Part shown: positions 17,249 to 25,922 of the stretch, one piece after another
Layout of the letters: each line of letters begins with the position of its first letter
How positions within the stretch are numbered: the stretch's first letter is position 1
Assembly: GCA_050633285.1 (NCBI GenBank)
Contig: JBOEGG010000001.1
Location: 62,001 to 126,000, forward strand
Origin: UBA1672 sp050633285
GTDB lineage: Bacteria > Pseudomonadota > Alphaproteobacteria > Micavibrionales > Micavibrionaceae
Direction: 5' to 3'
Length of the DNA: 64,000 nt
Made by a program: the position numbers and the translations under genes
The notes under the pieces: model-generated
What the model was told of the DNA's origin: nothing
The model's input: only the letters and a program-made list of their open reading frames with translations
Databases searched by the model: none

Positions 17249-17388
17249 AATTCAAATAGTGATTTAGAAGAATTAAGTGTTCGCTGCCGGTGTCGGTTTA
17301 CGCCTCACACACAAGCCAAACAGACACCGGCAGACGACCTTTGCCTCGATAGCACCCCCACACATAAATGCTATCGAGGCTTCTTTTT
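17249..17388 (+). ncRNA. Candidate small RNA with two strong hairpins
   Basis: The region holds two perfect inverted repeats. The first is CTGCCGGTGTC at 17284-17294 with GACACCGGCAG at 17323-17333 (11 bp, loop 28). The second is GCCTCGATAGCA at 17343-17354 with TGCTATCGAGGC at 17369-17380 (12 bp, loop 14), followed by TTCTTTTT. The second is a textbook intrinsic terminator in the plus direction. The loops are C- and A-rich (CCCCCACACATAAA), which could pair with G-rich Shine-Dalgarno sequences. With the promoter at 17213 this defines a transcript of about 140 bases. It lies in a 390-base gap between the HTH gene and hpf and has no convincing reading frame. It is convergent with the hpf operon. 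Confidence 0.5.
17343..17388 (+). terminator. Intrinsic terminator of the small RNA candidate
   Basis: A 12-bp perfect stem (17343-17354 with 17369-17380) is followed on the plus strand by TTCTTTTT at 17381-17388. It points toward the hpf terminator, which lies just beyond on the opposite strand. Confidence 0.75.
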
Positions 17389-17406
17389 ACCCGTACTACC
17401 ACCAAT

Positions 17407-17435
17407 AAAAAAAGAGCCCCGCAAAACGGAGCTCT
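17407..17435 (-). terminator. Intrinsic terminator of the rpoN-hpf unit
   Basis: AGAGCCCCG at 17413-17421 pairs with CGGAGCTCT at 17427-17435 with one mismatch around a 5-base loop. On the minus strand the stem is followed by seven T. It lies about 30 bases after the hpf stop and separates hpf from the downstream regulator pair. Confidence 0.82.
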
Positions 17436-17462
17436 ATCTTATTTCATAGCATTTAATGAATA

Positions 17463-18059
17463 TTATTGATCGTCAGGCTCAATCCAACCAACATTTCCAT
17501 CTTTACGCAAATAGACCATGCTAAGCTTCTCATTACTCGCATTACGGAACATCAATGCATTTTGATCCGCAAGCTCCATACGCATAACAGCCTCAGACAC
17601 GCTCATCTTTTCAATGTGCGTCTGAATTTCAGCAATAATTGTAGGATCTTCTGCTTGAACATCATTATCCTGCTCTGTTGCCTCCTGCGCATCTTGCACA
17701 AGAGTAAACGCACGCGCCTTTTGCATTTCCATCTCAGGCGTCTTCTCCATGCGATTATGGTGATCTCTGAGCTTTCTCTTATAACGACGTAAACGTTTTG
17801 CCGCTTTTTCAGATGCAGTATCAAATGCAACGTACGGGTCACTCTCTGTTGCTTCGGTAATCACTTGAATGTTCTTACCAACATTAAATGAGATGTTCAC
17901 CTTAAACAAACCACTCCCATGCCCCTCTTTCGAAAATGTCACAGTGGCATCCGTCGCGTTATTAAAATACTTTTGATCAATATCAGAAAGCTTATCTGTC
18001 ACATGCTCACGCAGTGCTTCACCAACATCAATTTGCTTGCCTTGAACGGTCATTTCCAT
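17463..18059 (-). CDS. hpf: Ribosome hibernation promoting factor, long form
   Basis: HPF binds the 30S subunit and in its long form dimerises ribosomes into inactive 100S particles in stationary phase. The 198-residue protein has an N-terminal S30AE domain (MTVQGKQIDVGEALREHVTD, about 1-105) with the basic AAKRLRRYKRKLRDHHNR helix. A linker leads to the C-terminal dimerisation domain (EAVMRMELADQNALMFRNA, about 145-195). It is 98 bases downstream of rpoN, the usual pairing. An AAGGACG Shine-Dalgarno supports the start at 18059. Confidence 0.95.
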   Translation of the reverse strand: MEMTVQGKQIDVGEALREHVTDKLSDIDQKYFNNATDATVTFSKEGHGSGLFKVNISFNVGKNIQVITEATESDPYVAFDTASEKAAKRLRRYKRKLRDHHNRMEKTPEMEMQKARAFTLVQDAQEATEQDNDVQAEDPTIIAEIQTHIEKMSVSEAVMRMELADQNALMFRNASNEKLSMVYLRKDGNVGWIEPDDQ

Positions 18060-18157
18060 GGTTTTCGTCCTTTTCTAGGGTTTATAAAACTTTGTATATA
18101 TCCGATTTATCACGAATATCTATATTAATCCTTAACTTCCGTCATTCACGCTCATTT

Positions 18158-19606
18158 TTAAGCATTTTTCTTTTGTTTTCGCCGCTGTACCGATGATCCG
18201 ATATGTAAGGACTCACGGTATTTTGCAACGGTTCGACGGGCAATATCAACACCTTCATTCTTTAGTATATCAACAATTTTGTCATCAGATAAAATTTTCT
18301 TTGGATTTTCCTCGTCAATCAATGACTTAACCCGCGCTTTAATAGCCTCCGCAGAATGCGCAACGCCATCCGAAGAAACCAACGCAGTAGAAAAGAAATA
18401 CTTTAATTCAAATATCCCACGCGGCGTTCCAATGTACTTATTAGTCGTCACACGGCTAATTGTGCTTTCATGCATCTCAACTTCTGCTGCAATGTCTTTA
18501 AGCGTTAAAGGCTTTAAAAATTCAACACCGTAATTAAAGAACGCATCTTGCTGCTCTACCAATTCACTTGCCACTTTCAAAATCGTCTGCGCGCGCTGAT
18601 CCATTGCACGTACAAGCCAGTTCGCTGAATTAAGCTGCCCTACAATATATTCTCTGTCTTTCTTGCTTGCCGCAACACCCGACACTTGCGTGTAATATTC
18701 CTGATTAACCAAAACACGCGGCAAGGTTTCACTATTAATCTCTACACGCCAACCACCACCAAGATTTTTGGGTAAACGCTTCATAAGAACATCAGGTACA
18801 GCCGTCTGCACAACCAAATGATCAAACTCTGCAGCTGGTTTCGGGTTCAAAGCCTTAATCTCATCAATCATATCTGCAAGATATGTCGCATTAACACCAC
18901 ATTTATCTGCAAGCAAATCAAAATCATACTTCGCAAGAAGATCAAGGTGCTCAACCAAAATTTTCATGGGTGCATCATACTGCCCTCGCTCCTCAAGCTG
19001 AAGCGCCAGACACTCATTCAAATCTTGCGCAAACACACCTGTCGGATCAAACTGCTTCATACGTGGAAGCAATGCACATAAACGCTCTTCAGAACACCCC
19101 AGGCGCTCAATCAATACATCCGGCGCATCACGTAAATAACCGCTCTCATCCAAACGATCTATCAACAACGCACCGATCAAACGATCTCGTTCATCAGAAA
19201 AGCTCTGATTCAATTGTTCAATAAGGTGTTCACGTAGCGTCTTATCCGCGCTCATACGGTTTTCAAAACTATCTTCCGCATTCTCAAATTTACTATTTCC
19301 ACCGGCACCAACACTGGCCATAGATGAGCCACCGTCAAAGTCTGTTGACTGGTCAGGCGCACTAAAGGCCTGATCGACATCATCCTGCCCTTCTAATGAA
19401 CTCTCATTCACAGCCTCTTCAGGCGTGTCACGATCAACAGGGGTATCATCTTTTTCAAGGAGGGGATTTTTTTCAAGCTCTTCTTCAATATACTCACCAA
19501 GCTCAACATTATTCAACTGCAACAGCTTTATAGCCTGCTGTAGTTGAGGGGTCATCACCAGTTGTTGAGACTGCCGTAGGTCAAGCTTTTGCGAGATTGT
19601 ACTCAT
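18158..19606 (-). CDS. rpoN: RNA polymerase sigma-54 factor
   Basis: RpoN directs RNA polymerase to -24/-12 promoters that need an AAA+ activator. The 482-residue protein has the Gln/Leu-rich region I (LDLRQSQQLVMTPQLQQAI), an acidic region II (about 60-120), the core-binding region III, the HTH (DIAAEVEMHESTISRVTTNKY), and the RpoN box ARRTVAKYRESLHI near the C-terminus. All parts are present, so it should be functional. It lies between lptB and hpf on the same strand as in many proteobacteria. No bacterial enhancer-binding protein is encoded in the window. Confidence 0.97.
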   Translation of the reverse strand: MSTISQKLDLRQSQQLVMTPQLQQAIKLLQLNNVELGEYIEEELEKNPLLEKDDTPVDRDTPEEAVNESSLEGQDDVDQAFSAPDQSTDFDGGSSMASVGAGGNSKFENAEDSFENRMSADKTLREHLIEQLNQSFSDERDRLIGALLIDRLDESGYLRDAPDVLIERLGCSEERLCALLPRMKQFDPTGVFAQDLNECLALQLEERGQYDAPMKILVEHLDLLAKYDFDLLADKCGVNATYLADMIDEIKALNPKPAAEFDHLVVQTAVPDVLMKRLPKNLGGGWRVEINSETLPRVLVNQEYYTQVSGVAASKKDREYIVGQLNSANWLVRAMDQRAQTILKVASELVEQQDAFFNYGVEFLKPLTLKDIAAEVEMHESTISRVTTNKYIGTPRGIFELKYFFSTALVSSDGVAHSAEAIKARVKSLIDEENPKKILSDDKIVDILKNEGVDIARRTVAKYRESLHIGSSVQRRKQKKNA

Positions 19607-19727
19607 ATCTAAATTTTAACACGGAAGAAGAAAAATATCACCTGAAATACGCTTGTATTATCGGAATTATTTCACGATTTTTATCATACAAAAATTTTAA
19701 AACGCAGGAAAACATAGTCGAATAATT

Positions 19728-19806
19728 TTAAAAGCTGATAAGGCACGAGAAGCGAAGCTTAGAAACCCTAAGTAAGCGACGAGTAACACAATCAGTTTTT
19801 AAAAGA
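19728..19806. repeat. Imperfect inverted repeat element between lptB and rpoN
   Basis: TTTTAAAAGCTGAT at 19728-19741 is nearly the reverse complement of ATCAGTTTTTAAAA at about 19790-19803. The inside contains a smaller hairpin, CTTAG with CTAAG, flanked by purine-rich GCACGAGAAGCGAAG and GCGACGAGTAACAC. It looks like a palindromic intergenic element, or an unusual terminator of lptB; on the minus strand the right arm begins with a T-rich run. Confidence 0.35.
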
Positions 19807-19812
19807 AGAAGA

Positions 19813-20583
19813 CTAAAGAGAAAAACCTTCGCCCAGATAAACACGGCGTACATCTTCATGGTTAACAATATCATCCGGCGCACCTTCCATAAGGACACGC
19901 CCATCATGTAAGATATAGGCACGATCAACAATACCTAAACAATCACGCACATTATGATCTGTAATCAACACACCAATACCACGATCTTTCAATTGTGAGA
20001 TAAGCTGACGAATATCATTAACCGCAATCGGGTCAACACCGGCCAACGGCTCATCTAACAGGATAAAATCAGGGCGCGCTGCCAATGCCCGCGCGATCTC
20101 AACACGCCTGCGCTCTCCACCGGATAAGGCAAGAGACGGTGTACGGCGTAAATGCTCAACACCAAATTCTGCCAAAAGATCCTCAAGCATCAAAGCTTGC
20201 TCATCCTTACTTAAATCCTGCAATTCAATAACGGCCTTAAGGTTCTCCTCAACAGACAAGCCCCGAAAGATAGAGGCTTCCTGTGGCAAATAACCAACCC
20301 CAAGACGTGAACGACGATACATCGGAAGATTAGTGATATCTTGCCCATCAAGCAAAATAGCGCCGCCATCCGCCCCAATCAATCCCGTGATAATATGAAA
20401 ACACGTTGTCTTACCCGCACCATTCGGCCCAAGCAAAGCAACAGCCTCTCCGCGATTAATGTTCAAACTAACATCACGAAGGACAGGGCGTTTTTTATAC
20501 GACTTCGATAAATGAACCGCGCTGAGCCCCTTGGGCACGCTCTGTAAACGCGGTTTCTTTGTAAATTTCAAATGCTTGTTCAT
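19813..20583 (-). CDS. lptB: LPS export ABC transporter ATP-binding protein
   Basis: LptB powers the LptBFGC complex that extracts LPS from the inner membrane and pushes it along the Lpt bridge. The 256-residue protein has Walker A LLGPNGAGKTTCFHI, the signature SGGERRRVEIARALA, Walker B FILLDEPLAGVDP and the switch His in LITDHNVRDCL. The 20-residue N-terminal extension before the ABC domain is common in alphaproteobacteria. The partners are all nearby: lptC and lptA upstream, and lptF-lptG at 40.8 kb. Here lptB is separated from lptA by a LysE-family gene. Confidence 0.96.
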   Translation of the reverse strand: MNKHLKFTKKPRLQSVPKGLSAVHLSKSYKKRPVLRDVSLNINRGEAVALLGPNGAGKTTCFHIITGLIGADGGAILLDGQDITNLPMYRRSRLGVGYLPQEASIFRGLSVEENLKAVIELQDLSKDEQALMLEDLLAEFGVEHLRRTPSLALSGGERRRVEIARALAARPDFILLDEPLAGVDPIAVNDIRQLISQLKDRGIGVLITDHNVRDCLGIVDRAYILHDGRVLMEGAPDDIVNHEDVRRVYLGEGFSL

Positions 20584-20602
20584 TTAAACCTTTTATAGGC
20601 TC

Positions 20603-21250
20603 TTATTTAGATAAGGCCAATTTTACGCCAAGACCAATCATAAGTCCACCACAGGCGCGCTCTACAATATGCATAACTTTTGTGAAGCGCGTTCTAATAG
20701 AACTTTTTGTCAAAATCATGGCAACCCCTACAAACCATAGAAATTCAACCATAATCGAGGTCATACCATAGGTAAGATGCACCGTAAATGGTGTAGAATC
20801 ATCTAAAAACTGTGTATATACAGCCGTAAAGAAAACCATCGCCTTCGGGTTTAAGACATTCGTTAGAAAACCAACACGAACCGCTTTCCACACTCTCATA
20901 CTCTTTCGCGCAACATTTTCCTCACCAGAATCCACACCATTCTGCGTAGAACCTGCGGCTTTCTTACGCGCCAAAATCGCCTTTATACCAATATACACAA
21001 GATACGCCGCACCAACATATTTAACCACCGCAAAGGCAATAACAGATTGTGCAATCAAAAATGATAAGCCAGCAAGAACCAAAATAACATGCACAGCAAT
21101 ACCAAAGGCCAACCCAAGAGCAGTATAAATACCCGCACGACGTCCATATGCCATTGCATTACGCACAGAAACGACAAAAGCCGGCCCCGGTGACATCGTT
21201 GCCGCCACTTGCACAGACGCAAATAAAAACCATGCTAAAAGAAATTCCAT
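20603..21250 (-). CDS. LysE/RhtB family amino acid exporter
   Basis: This inner-membrane exporter of the LysE superfamily typically moves homoserine, threonine, lysine or similar small amino acids out of the cell. From ATG 21250 the protein has 215 residues and six hydrophobic segments. It carries the family motif ATMSPGPAFVVSVRNAMAYG near the N-terminus and the second motif VGFLTNVLNPKAMVFF at about 132-147. The start at 21250 is chosen because AAGGAGG lies directly upstream (21256-21262); the more distant TTG at 21271 lacks this. The gene splits the usual lptA-lptB pair, which suggests insertion. Confidence 0.88.
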   Translation of the reverse strand: MEFLLAWFLFASVQVAATMSPGPAFVVSVRNAMAYGRRAGIYTALGLAFGIAVHVILVLAGLSFLIAQSVIAFAVVKYVGAAYLVYIGIKAILARKKAAGSTQNGVDSGEENVARKSMRVWKAVRVGFLTNVLNPKAMVFFTAVYTQFLDDSTPFTVHLTYGMTSIMVEFLWFVGVAMILTKSSIRTRFTKVMHIVERACGGLMIGLGVKLALSK

Positions 21251-21318
21251 TACGACCTCCTTACCTATCAAGCACCATAGCTGTAAAAACTATATATTAC
21301 AAAAATCAAATGACCTGA

Positions 21319-22143
21319 TTATTCAGCATCATTACTCGGTTTATCTTCCGACCCCGGATAGAAAACTCCACGAACCTGCCCACCATTCTGTGCGCCCCCA
21401 AATATCTTACTGATATTTGTATCCAAATCAACTTGTGCCTTCGTTCCCTCAAGAACATTAGGCCCGCGTGTAATTTTTACATTTTCATGCAACTCCGCTA
21501 CATTTGTAGCGGCATTATAAACACCACGCTCTCCGCGTAAAACTTCTGTCTCCGTTGTAATAACAACGTTACCAATCGCCTCTAAAGTCTTAAGCACGCG
21601 CTTACCATTTTTATTTTGCGTAAAAACAGCAATAAGTTTATCGCCCTCAACCCGATCCCCTGCACGAACGGCAACCGCTTTACCAATAGCTTCCAATCGC
21701 CCTGCATTCACCCAATATTGAAATTTATCACGCGCCGTAACGGTTTGATCGTCAGAAACAAGTTTCAGGTTCTTACCTGTCATCACGGCAAAGCCCTTAT
21801 CAATGCTATAAACCGCTTTATCGCCGTAGGCCTTACTCTGCTGTGAAATAATCTTCACATGACCATCCGCATTAACGGCATAAATGTCCATACCGCCCTT
21901 TTTACCCTCACGATACTTTGCCGTTAGTACATCAGAATAAAGCGTTGTCCCGCCCTGCACCGCGCGCACGTTGGTTTTGGCCTTAAAATAAAACGCATTA
22001 CGGTGCCATTCCAAACTTTCATCTGCCGTAATCTCCAAGGGCTTCTTACTATCCGGATTTTGTTGTGCGAACACACCACCAGTCAAAAAGCATGCCCCGA
22101 TGAGAGCAAATATTATAAAATAAGAAAATCGTTTCAATATCAT
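21319..22143 (-). CDS. lptA: LPS transport periplasmic protein LptA
   Basis: LptA forms the periplasmic filament that carries LPS from LptC to LptD. The 274-residue protein has a signal peptide (FSYFIIFALIGACFLTGGVFAQQ, cut after about residue 26) and an OstA-like beta-jellyroll built from repeats such as KPLEITADESLEW, YSDVLTAKYREG and VEGDKLIAVF. It is longer than E. coli LptA (185) but within the range of alphaproteobacteria. Its start overlaps the end of lptC by four bases, so the two are translationally coupled. Confidence 0.93.
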   Translation of the reverse strand: MILKRFSYFIIFALIGACFLTGGVFAQQNPDSKKPLEITADESLEWHRNAFYFKAKTNVRAVQGGTTLYSDVLTAKYREGKKGGMDIYAVNADGHVKIISQQSKAYGDKAVYSIDKGFAVMTGKNLKLVSDDQTVTARDKFQYWVNAGRLEAIGKAVAVRAGDRVEGDKLIAVFTQNKNGKRVLKTLEAIGNVVITTETEVLRGERGVYNAATNVAELHENVKITRGPNVLEGTKAQVDLDTNISKIFGGAQNGGQVRGVFYPGSEDKPSNDAE

Positions 22144-22823
22144 TTTATCCCCTCAAAACCATCATCAAGGATTAACTTGGCAGGTCCGGTAAAAACAATC
22201 TCACCAGTTTTTCCATTGGCATGTACACCTGAACCTTCAATAAAAAGGTCCGGCCCCTCACCACGCACATCTTTTTCCGACCATGCAAAATTTTTCTTCA
22301 AATCAATATGTGCTTCTTCACTAAAGATTTTATACCCTTGCGCATGCTCAAGATGCACATTCCCCTGCAAAAAGAAACGCTCTGTATCTTGCCTATATGC
22401 TCCGGTATCTGAATGCATTCTGACTTGCACACCATCCGACATAGTCATCGTGCCAATTGGACGTTCTAACATGATAAGTTCTTTATTCATCTCACCCTGA
22501 ATCGCACGATCCGCAGTAATCAAATACGGCTGATCCTTCTTATCAACGCTTTCAAATTTAGGGTTAAGCAACTCATTACGTGAAATCTGCTGTTCTTCAA
22601 TCTCTTGCGTATATTCCTCAACAGGAACAATCGCACTCTCCTGCTCACCCGTCCGGCTATAAAGCAACGCAATAATTCCAACCGCCACAACAGGAAGCGC
22701 AAGGCGCATCACACGCACAAATGTTGTATATCCTTGATTAACTGTTGCCGGCGCAGAAGAGCGAGCCGCCAATCTGGCAAGACGGTCTTCATTTTGTGAA
22801 GTATTTACCTGATTTTGATCCAT
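22140..22823 (-). CDS. lptC: LPS export protein LptC
   Basis: LptC is a single-pass inner-membrane protein that passes LPS from LptB2FG to LptA. The 227-residue protein has one membrane segment at about residues 34-54 (VMRLALPVVAVGIIALLYS) and a periplasmic jellyroll with the LptC-like segments NPKFESVDKKDQPYLITADR and MTMSDGVQVRMHSDTG. A 33-residue cytoplasmic leader is longer than in E. coli but typical of this class. It overlaps lptA by four bases and follows kdsD after 93 bases. Confidence 0.91.
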   Translation of the reverse strand: MDQNQVNTSQNEDRLARLAARSSAPATVNQGYTTFVRVMRLALPVVAVGIIALLYSRTGEQESAIVPVEEYTQEIEEQQISRNELLNPKFESVDKKDQPYLITADRAIQGEMNKELIMLERPIGTMTMSDGVQVRMHSDTGAYRQDTERFFLQGNVHLEHAQGYKIFSEEAHIDLKKNFAWSEKDVRGEGPDLFIEGSGVHANGKTGEIVFTGPAKLILDDGFEGIK

Positions 22824-22916
22824 AGCCAGCCTCTATCACATAAGTGTATCGCCAATGAGAGACAATCACGACGCGTGTTCCATAAACAACAATGAAACCG
22901 AGAACAAGACTATAGG

Positions 22917-23903
22917 TTAGGCGATACCCGCTTGTAAACAATCTTGTAGACGAATAATACCACACACCTGCTGCCCATCATCTACGATAAGGCTTGTAAT
23001 ATAACGCCCGGGCACTTTCGTCATAATGTCCATTGCTTCGACTGCCAAAGCATCCTTTGAAATAGATTTTGGATCAGATGTCATAACATCAGTAACAGTT
23101 TTCTGTAGCAAATCCGCAGACATATGACGCTTCAAATCACCATCTGTAATAATACCAAGCAGCTTCTTCTGCGCATCAAAAACCAATACAACACCAAGAT
23201 TTTTCTCCGTCATCACAAGCAACGCTTCATCCATCAACGTACCCTCGGAAACAATCGGAAGATCATCCCCTGATACCATAAGCTCAGACACGTTCATAAG
23301 CTTCTGCCCAAGTTTTCCACCCGGATGAAATACTTTATATTGTTCCGGCGTTAAACCTAAACGCTCTAACAAGGCAATCGCCAAAGCATCGCCATACGCA
23401 ATCATCATCGTCGTCGATGTTGTCGGTGCAAGACCATTAGGACAAACTTCGCCAACTTTCGGCAATAAAAGACGCACATCAGAATGGCGGGCAAGCGTTG
23501 AATCCGGATTACTCGTCATACTAATCAACGTAATATCATAGCGTCGTGTATAATGAATAAGATCTGAAAGCTCAGAATTCTCACCGGAATTAGAAAGCAT
23601 TAAAACAACATCACGCTCTGTAATCATTCCCATATCACCATGACTGGCTTCACCGGGATGCACAAAATAGGATGGCGTACCGGTCGAAGCCATAGTCGCG
23701 GCAATCTTACGCGCAACGTGACCGCTTTTCCCGATACCTGCAATAATAAGGCGGCCTGCGCCACCTTGTGCAGTTTTCATTGAGTGCACAGCTTCAACAG
23801 CTTTATGAAATTCATCATCAACTATACTCGCCAAAACATTCAGCGCATCAGCCTCCGACGTCAATACATGAACCGCTCGCTTTATATCGTCTTGTGCACT
23901 CAC
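22917..23903 (-). CDS. kdsD: Arabinose-5-phosphate isomerase
   Basis: KdsD interconverts ribulose-5-phosphate and arabinose-5-phosphate for KDO synthesis. The 328-residue protein has an SIS domain (about 30-180) with GIGKSGHVARKIAATMASTG, HPGEASHGDMG and SNSGENSEL, and two C-terminal CBS domains (about 205-325) including VFDAQKKLLGIITDGDLKRH. The start is GTG, supported by an AAGGTGG Shine-Dalgarno. It lies between rnd and lptC, the conserved alphaproteobacterial order, and supplies the precursor of the LPS that the neighbouring Lpt proteins transport. Confidence 0.95.
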   Translation of the reverse strand: MSAQDDIKRAVHVLTSEADALNVLASIVDDEFHKAVEAVHSMKTAQGGAGRLIIAGIGKSGHVARKIAATMASTGTPSYFVHPGEASHGDMGMITERDVVLMLSNSGENSELSDLIHYTRRYDITLISMTSNPDSTLARHSDVRLLLPKVGEVCPNGLAPTTSTTMMIAYGDALAIALLERLGLTPEQYKVFHPGGKLGQKLMNVSELMVSGDDLPIVSEGTLMDEALLVMTEKNLGVVLVFDAQKKLLGIITDGDLKRHMSADLLQKTVTDVMTSDPKSISKDALAVEAMDIMTKVPGRYITSLIVDDGQQVCGIIRLQDCLQAGIA

Positions 23904-23943
23904 GAAAAACCACCTTAACTCTTAATAAGTTTAAAAATTGAAC

Positions 23944-24552
23944 TTAGTGTTCAAAAATATCGTACGACCATCCCTTAAGATCCAGATCAACACGTGTTGC
24001 CAGAAAATCAAAGCATTCCTGTGCAAGCTCCACACGACCTTCACGCTCCAGACAAACATCTAACTTCGCCTTAAGTTTGTGAAGATAATAAACATCACTT
24101 GCCGCATAATTTAACTGTTCCGGGCTAAGCTCCTCCGCACCCCAGTCAGATGATTGCTGCCCCTTACTAAGGTCAACACCCAAAAGCTCACGGCACAAAT
24201 GACGCAGACCATGCTTCTCCGTATAAGTGCGAACTAACTTCGACGCGATTTTAGTACAATAGATATTCGGACATTTCACGCCCAAAGACTTCTGCAAAAT
24301 CGCAACATCAAAACGCCCGAAATGAAACAACTTCATAACATCAGGATTTGAAACCAACTTCTTCAAATTTGGCGCATCGTAAGAACGATCAAGCATCTGA
24401 ACAAGATGCGCATTACCGTCACCACTGGATAATTGAACCAGACACAAACGGTCACGATTCATATTTAATCCCAAAGTCTCGGTATCGATAGCCACAACAT
24501 TTCCCAGATCAACATCATCCGGCAAATCATTTTTATGTAAGGTAATACTCAT
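23944..24552 (-). CDS. rnd: RNase D-like 3'-5' exonuclease
   Basis: This is a DEDDy-type 3'-5' exoribonuclease. The four motifs are visible: VVAIDTETLGLN (Exo I, D22/E24), FHFGRFDVAIL (Exo II), and NYAASDVYYLHKL (Exo III with Tyr). At 202 residues it lacks the two HRDC domains of full RNase D, as expected for the short alphaproteobacterial form next to kdsD. It probably processes tRNA or other structured RNA 3' ends. The start at 24552 is ATG. Confidence 0.88.
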   Translation of the reverse strand: MSITLHKNDLPDDVDLGNVVAIDTETLGLNMNRDRLCLVQLSSGDGNAHLVQMLDRSYDAPNLKKLVSNPDVMKLFHFGRFDVAILQKSLGVKCPNIYCTKIASKLVRTYTEKHGLRHLCRELLGVDLSKGQQSSDWGAEELSPEQLNYAASDVYYLHKLKAKLDVCLEREGRVELAQECFDFLATRVDLDLKGWSYDIFEH

Positions 24553-24907
24553 TTTCTTCCTTTTTTATTTACGCATAAGTAAGAGACTTTTAATCACCGG
24601 AAAACAAAACCTAAACCATTCATTTTGCTTGTATAAAACGCGTGGCATTTAATAGTAACGCGCAAATATATTGAACCCGACAAATCTCTCACCATAGTTA
24701 CAAGATTTTCAACATTATTCGTGGTGTATATTAGACGATATAAATTGTCAAATAAAGGCTTGGCTTCCTCTTTGAATTTATTAGTTTTTTTTTAACTGTT
24801 TTTTTGTCATTATCACTGGGGGGAAAGAATTCGTATATAATATATATGCATAAAAAATCCCTTCGGAATAAACGCGCAAGCAATCGGCATACAAAAAGGC
24901 AAGCACT
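24553..24907. other. Divergent intergenic region rnd / receiver gene
   Basis: This 355-base gap is A+T-rich. It contains a T-run region (24785-24805), a G6 run (24818-24823) and a perfect -10 hexamer TATAAT at 24836-24841 pointing toward the receiver gene, but no acceptable -35 at 16-18 bases. I saw no reading frame, tRNA or stable hairpin. It probably holds the promoters of both flanking genes. Confidence 0.4.
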
Positions 24908-25741
24908 ATGAAAATTCTAGTCATCGATCGGGAAAGCATCTCCACACAACTGATGAGTAATCGTCTGGAGCCACTTGGTCATAAAATTACAGAAGAGCCG
25001 GTTAAGAATAATGCCGTTGAGCGCTTATCATCAGAAACATACGATATGATCTTTATCGACCCCTCACCATTAACAAGCGCTCGCCCGATTATATTAAAGT
25101 TACGCCGCGCCGCTGCCAACTACCCTTACATTGTACAAATGGGCGGTGAAAGCACACAAATAGAGGCCATACAGGCAGGAGCAAATGACGTTATATCCAA
25201 ACCTATAGATCATGAAATTTTAGACACCGCGGTTGATAATGCACGTTTCCTCACCACATTAATCGAGCGTATTGGCGACGATTCAGAAGATTTCCCAAGT
25301 GCCGGTGGGATCATCGCCAAATCCGCATTCAATCAATTATTCCTATCTGCCATTGATCGTGCAGACCGTTATGGTGAGCGCACATTCATTGTCTTCATCA
25401 ACATAACAAATTATAAAGCAATCTATGAGGCCGAAGGTCCTTACGCTGCCGATTATACCGTTGCTAAATTATCAAAATATTTAGTACGCATTCGCAGACA
25501 ATCAGACATTATCGCACAAACATCACCATCTGAATTTGCACTGCTCCTTCAACGTCCCATGTATGAAACAGAACCGTTAGAAGCGGCAAACCGTTTTGCA
25601 GAAGCCTTAACAAGCTGTCAGGATCTGTTTGAAAAAGAAGGTCATGCACCTGAGGTTTCGGTGCAACTCACTGATCTTCCGGTCGGTTCACGCATTGTAA
25701 GTCACACAATCACAAAAGATCATTTAAAGCCAGAATCGTAA
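24908..25741 (+). CDS. Response regulator with degenerate GGDEF domain
   Basis: The 277-residue protein has an N-terminal receiver domain (1-120) with the acidic pair in VIDRESIS, phospho-acceptor Asp in MIFIDPSPL at about residue 51, and the Lys of ISKPIDHE near 99. The C-terminal domain (about 130-265) follows the GGDEF fold (FIVFINITNYKAI, then DIIAQTSPSEFALLL), but the active-site loop reads SPSEF instead of GGDEF. It resembles PleD in layout but is probably not a cyclase; a receptor or partner role is more likely. No histidine kinase is encoded in the window. It lies upstream of the polysaccharide export cluster on the same strand. Confidence 0.8.
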   Translation: MKILVIDRESISTQLMSNRLEPLGHKITEEPVKNNAVERLSSETYDMIFIDPSPLTSARPIILKLRRAAANYPYIVQMGGESTQIEAIQAGANDVISKPIDHEILDTAVDNARFLTTLIERIGDDSEDFPSAGGIIAKSAFNQLFLSAIDRADRYGERTFIVFINITNYKAIYEAEGPYAADYTVAKLSKYLVRIRRQSDIIAQTSPSEFALLLQRPMYETEPLEAANRFAEALTSCQDLFEKEGHAPEVSVQLTDLPVGSRIVSHTITKDHLKPES

Positions 25742-25835
25742 TATACAGATCGGACAGTATTGAAAAATAAAATTATACTAATCCGACAACTTACATTCGA
25801 TACAATAAGTATAAATATAAACACAATAGATGGCC

Positions 25836-25864
25836 TTGCCACCTGTGGATAAAACCGATATGAT
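25836..25864 (+). promoter_or_regulatory. Promoter of the polysaccharide export cluster
   Basis: TTGCCA at 25836-25841 and TATGAT at 25859-25864 are 17 bases apart, near-consensus for the housekeeping sigma factor. The predicted start is about 50 bases upstream of the Wza-like ATG. The preceding receiver gene is not clearly co-transcribed. Confidence 0.55.
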
Positions 25865-25922
25865 ATGTGGATAAAAATCCAATATCACTGCGTTTTCCCA
25901 TTAACAACCTTGTGTTTTCAAT

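Noticed and set aside
17213..17449. A 78-codon plus-strand frame across the two hairpins
   Set aside because: It spans two perfect hairpins and a terminator, has no ribosome site and no protein-like composition; an RNA gene explains the region better.
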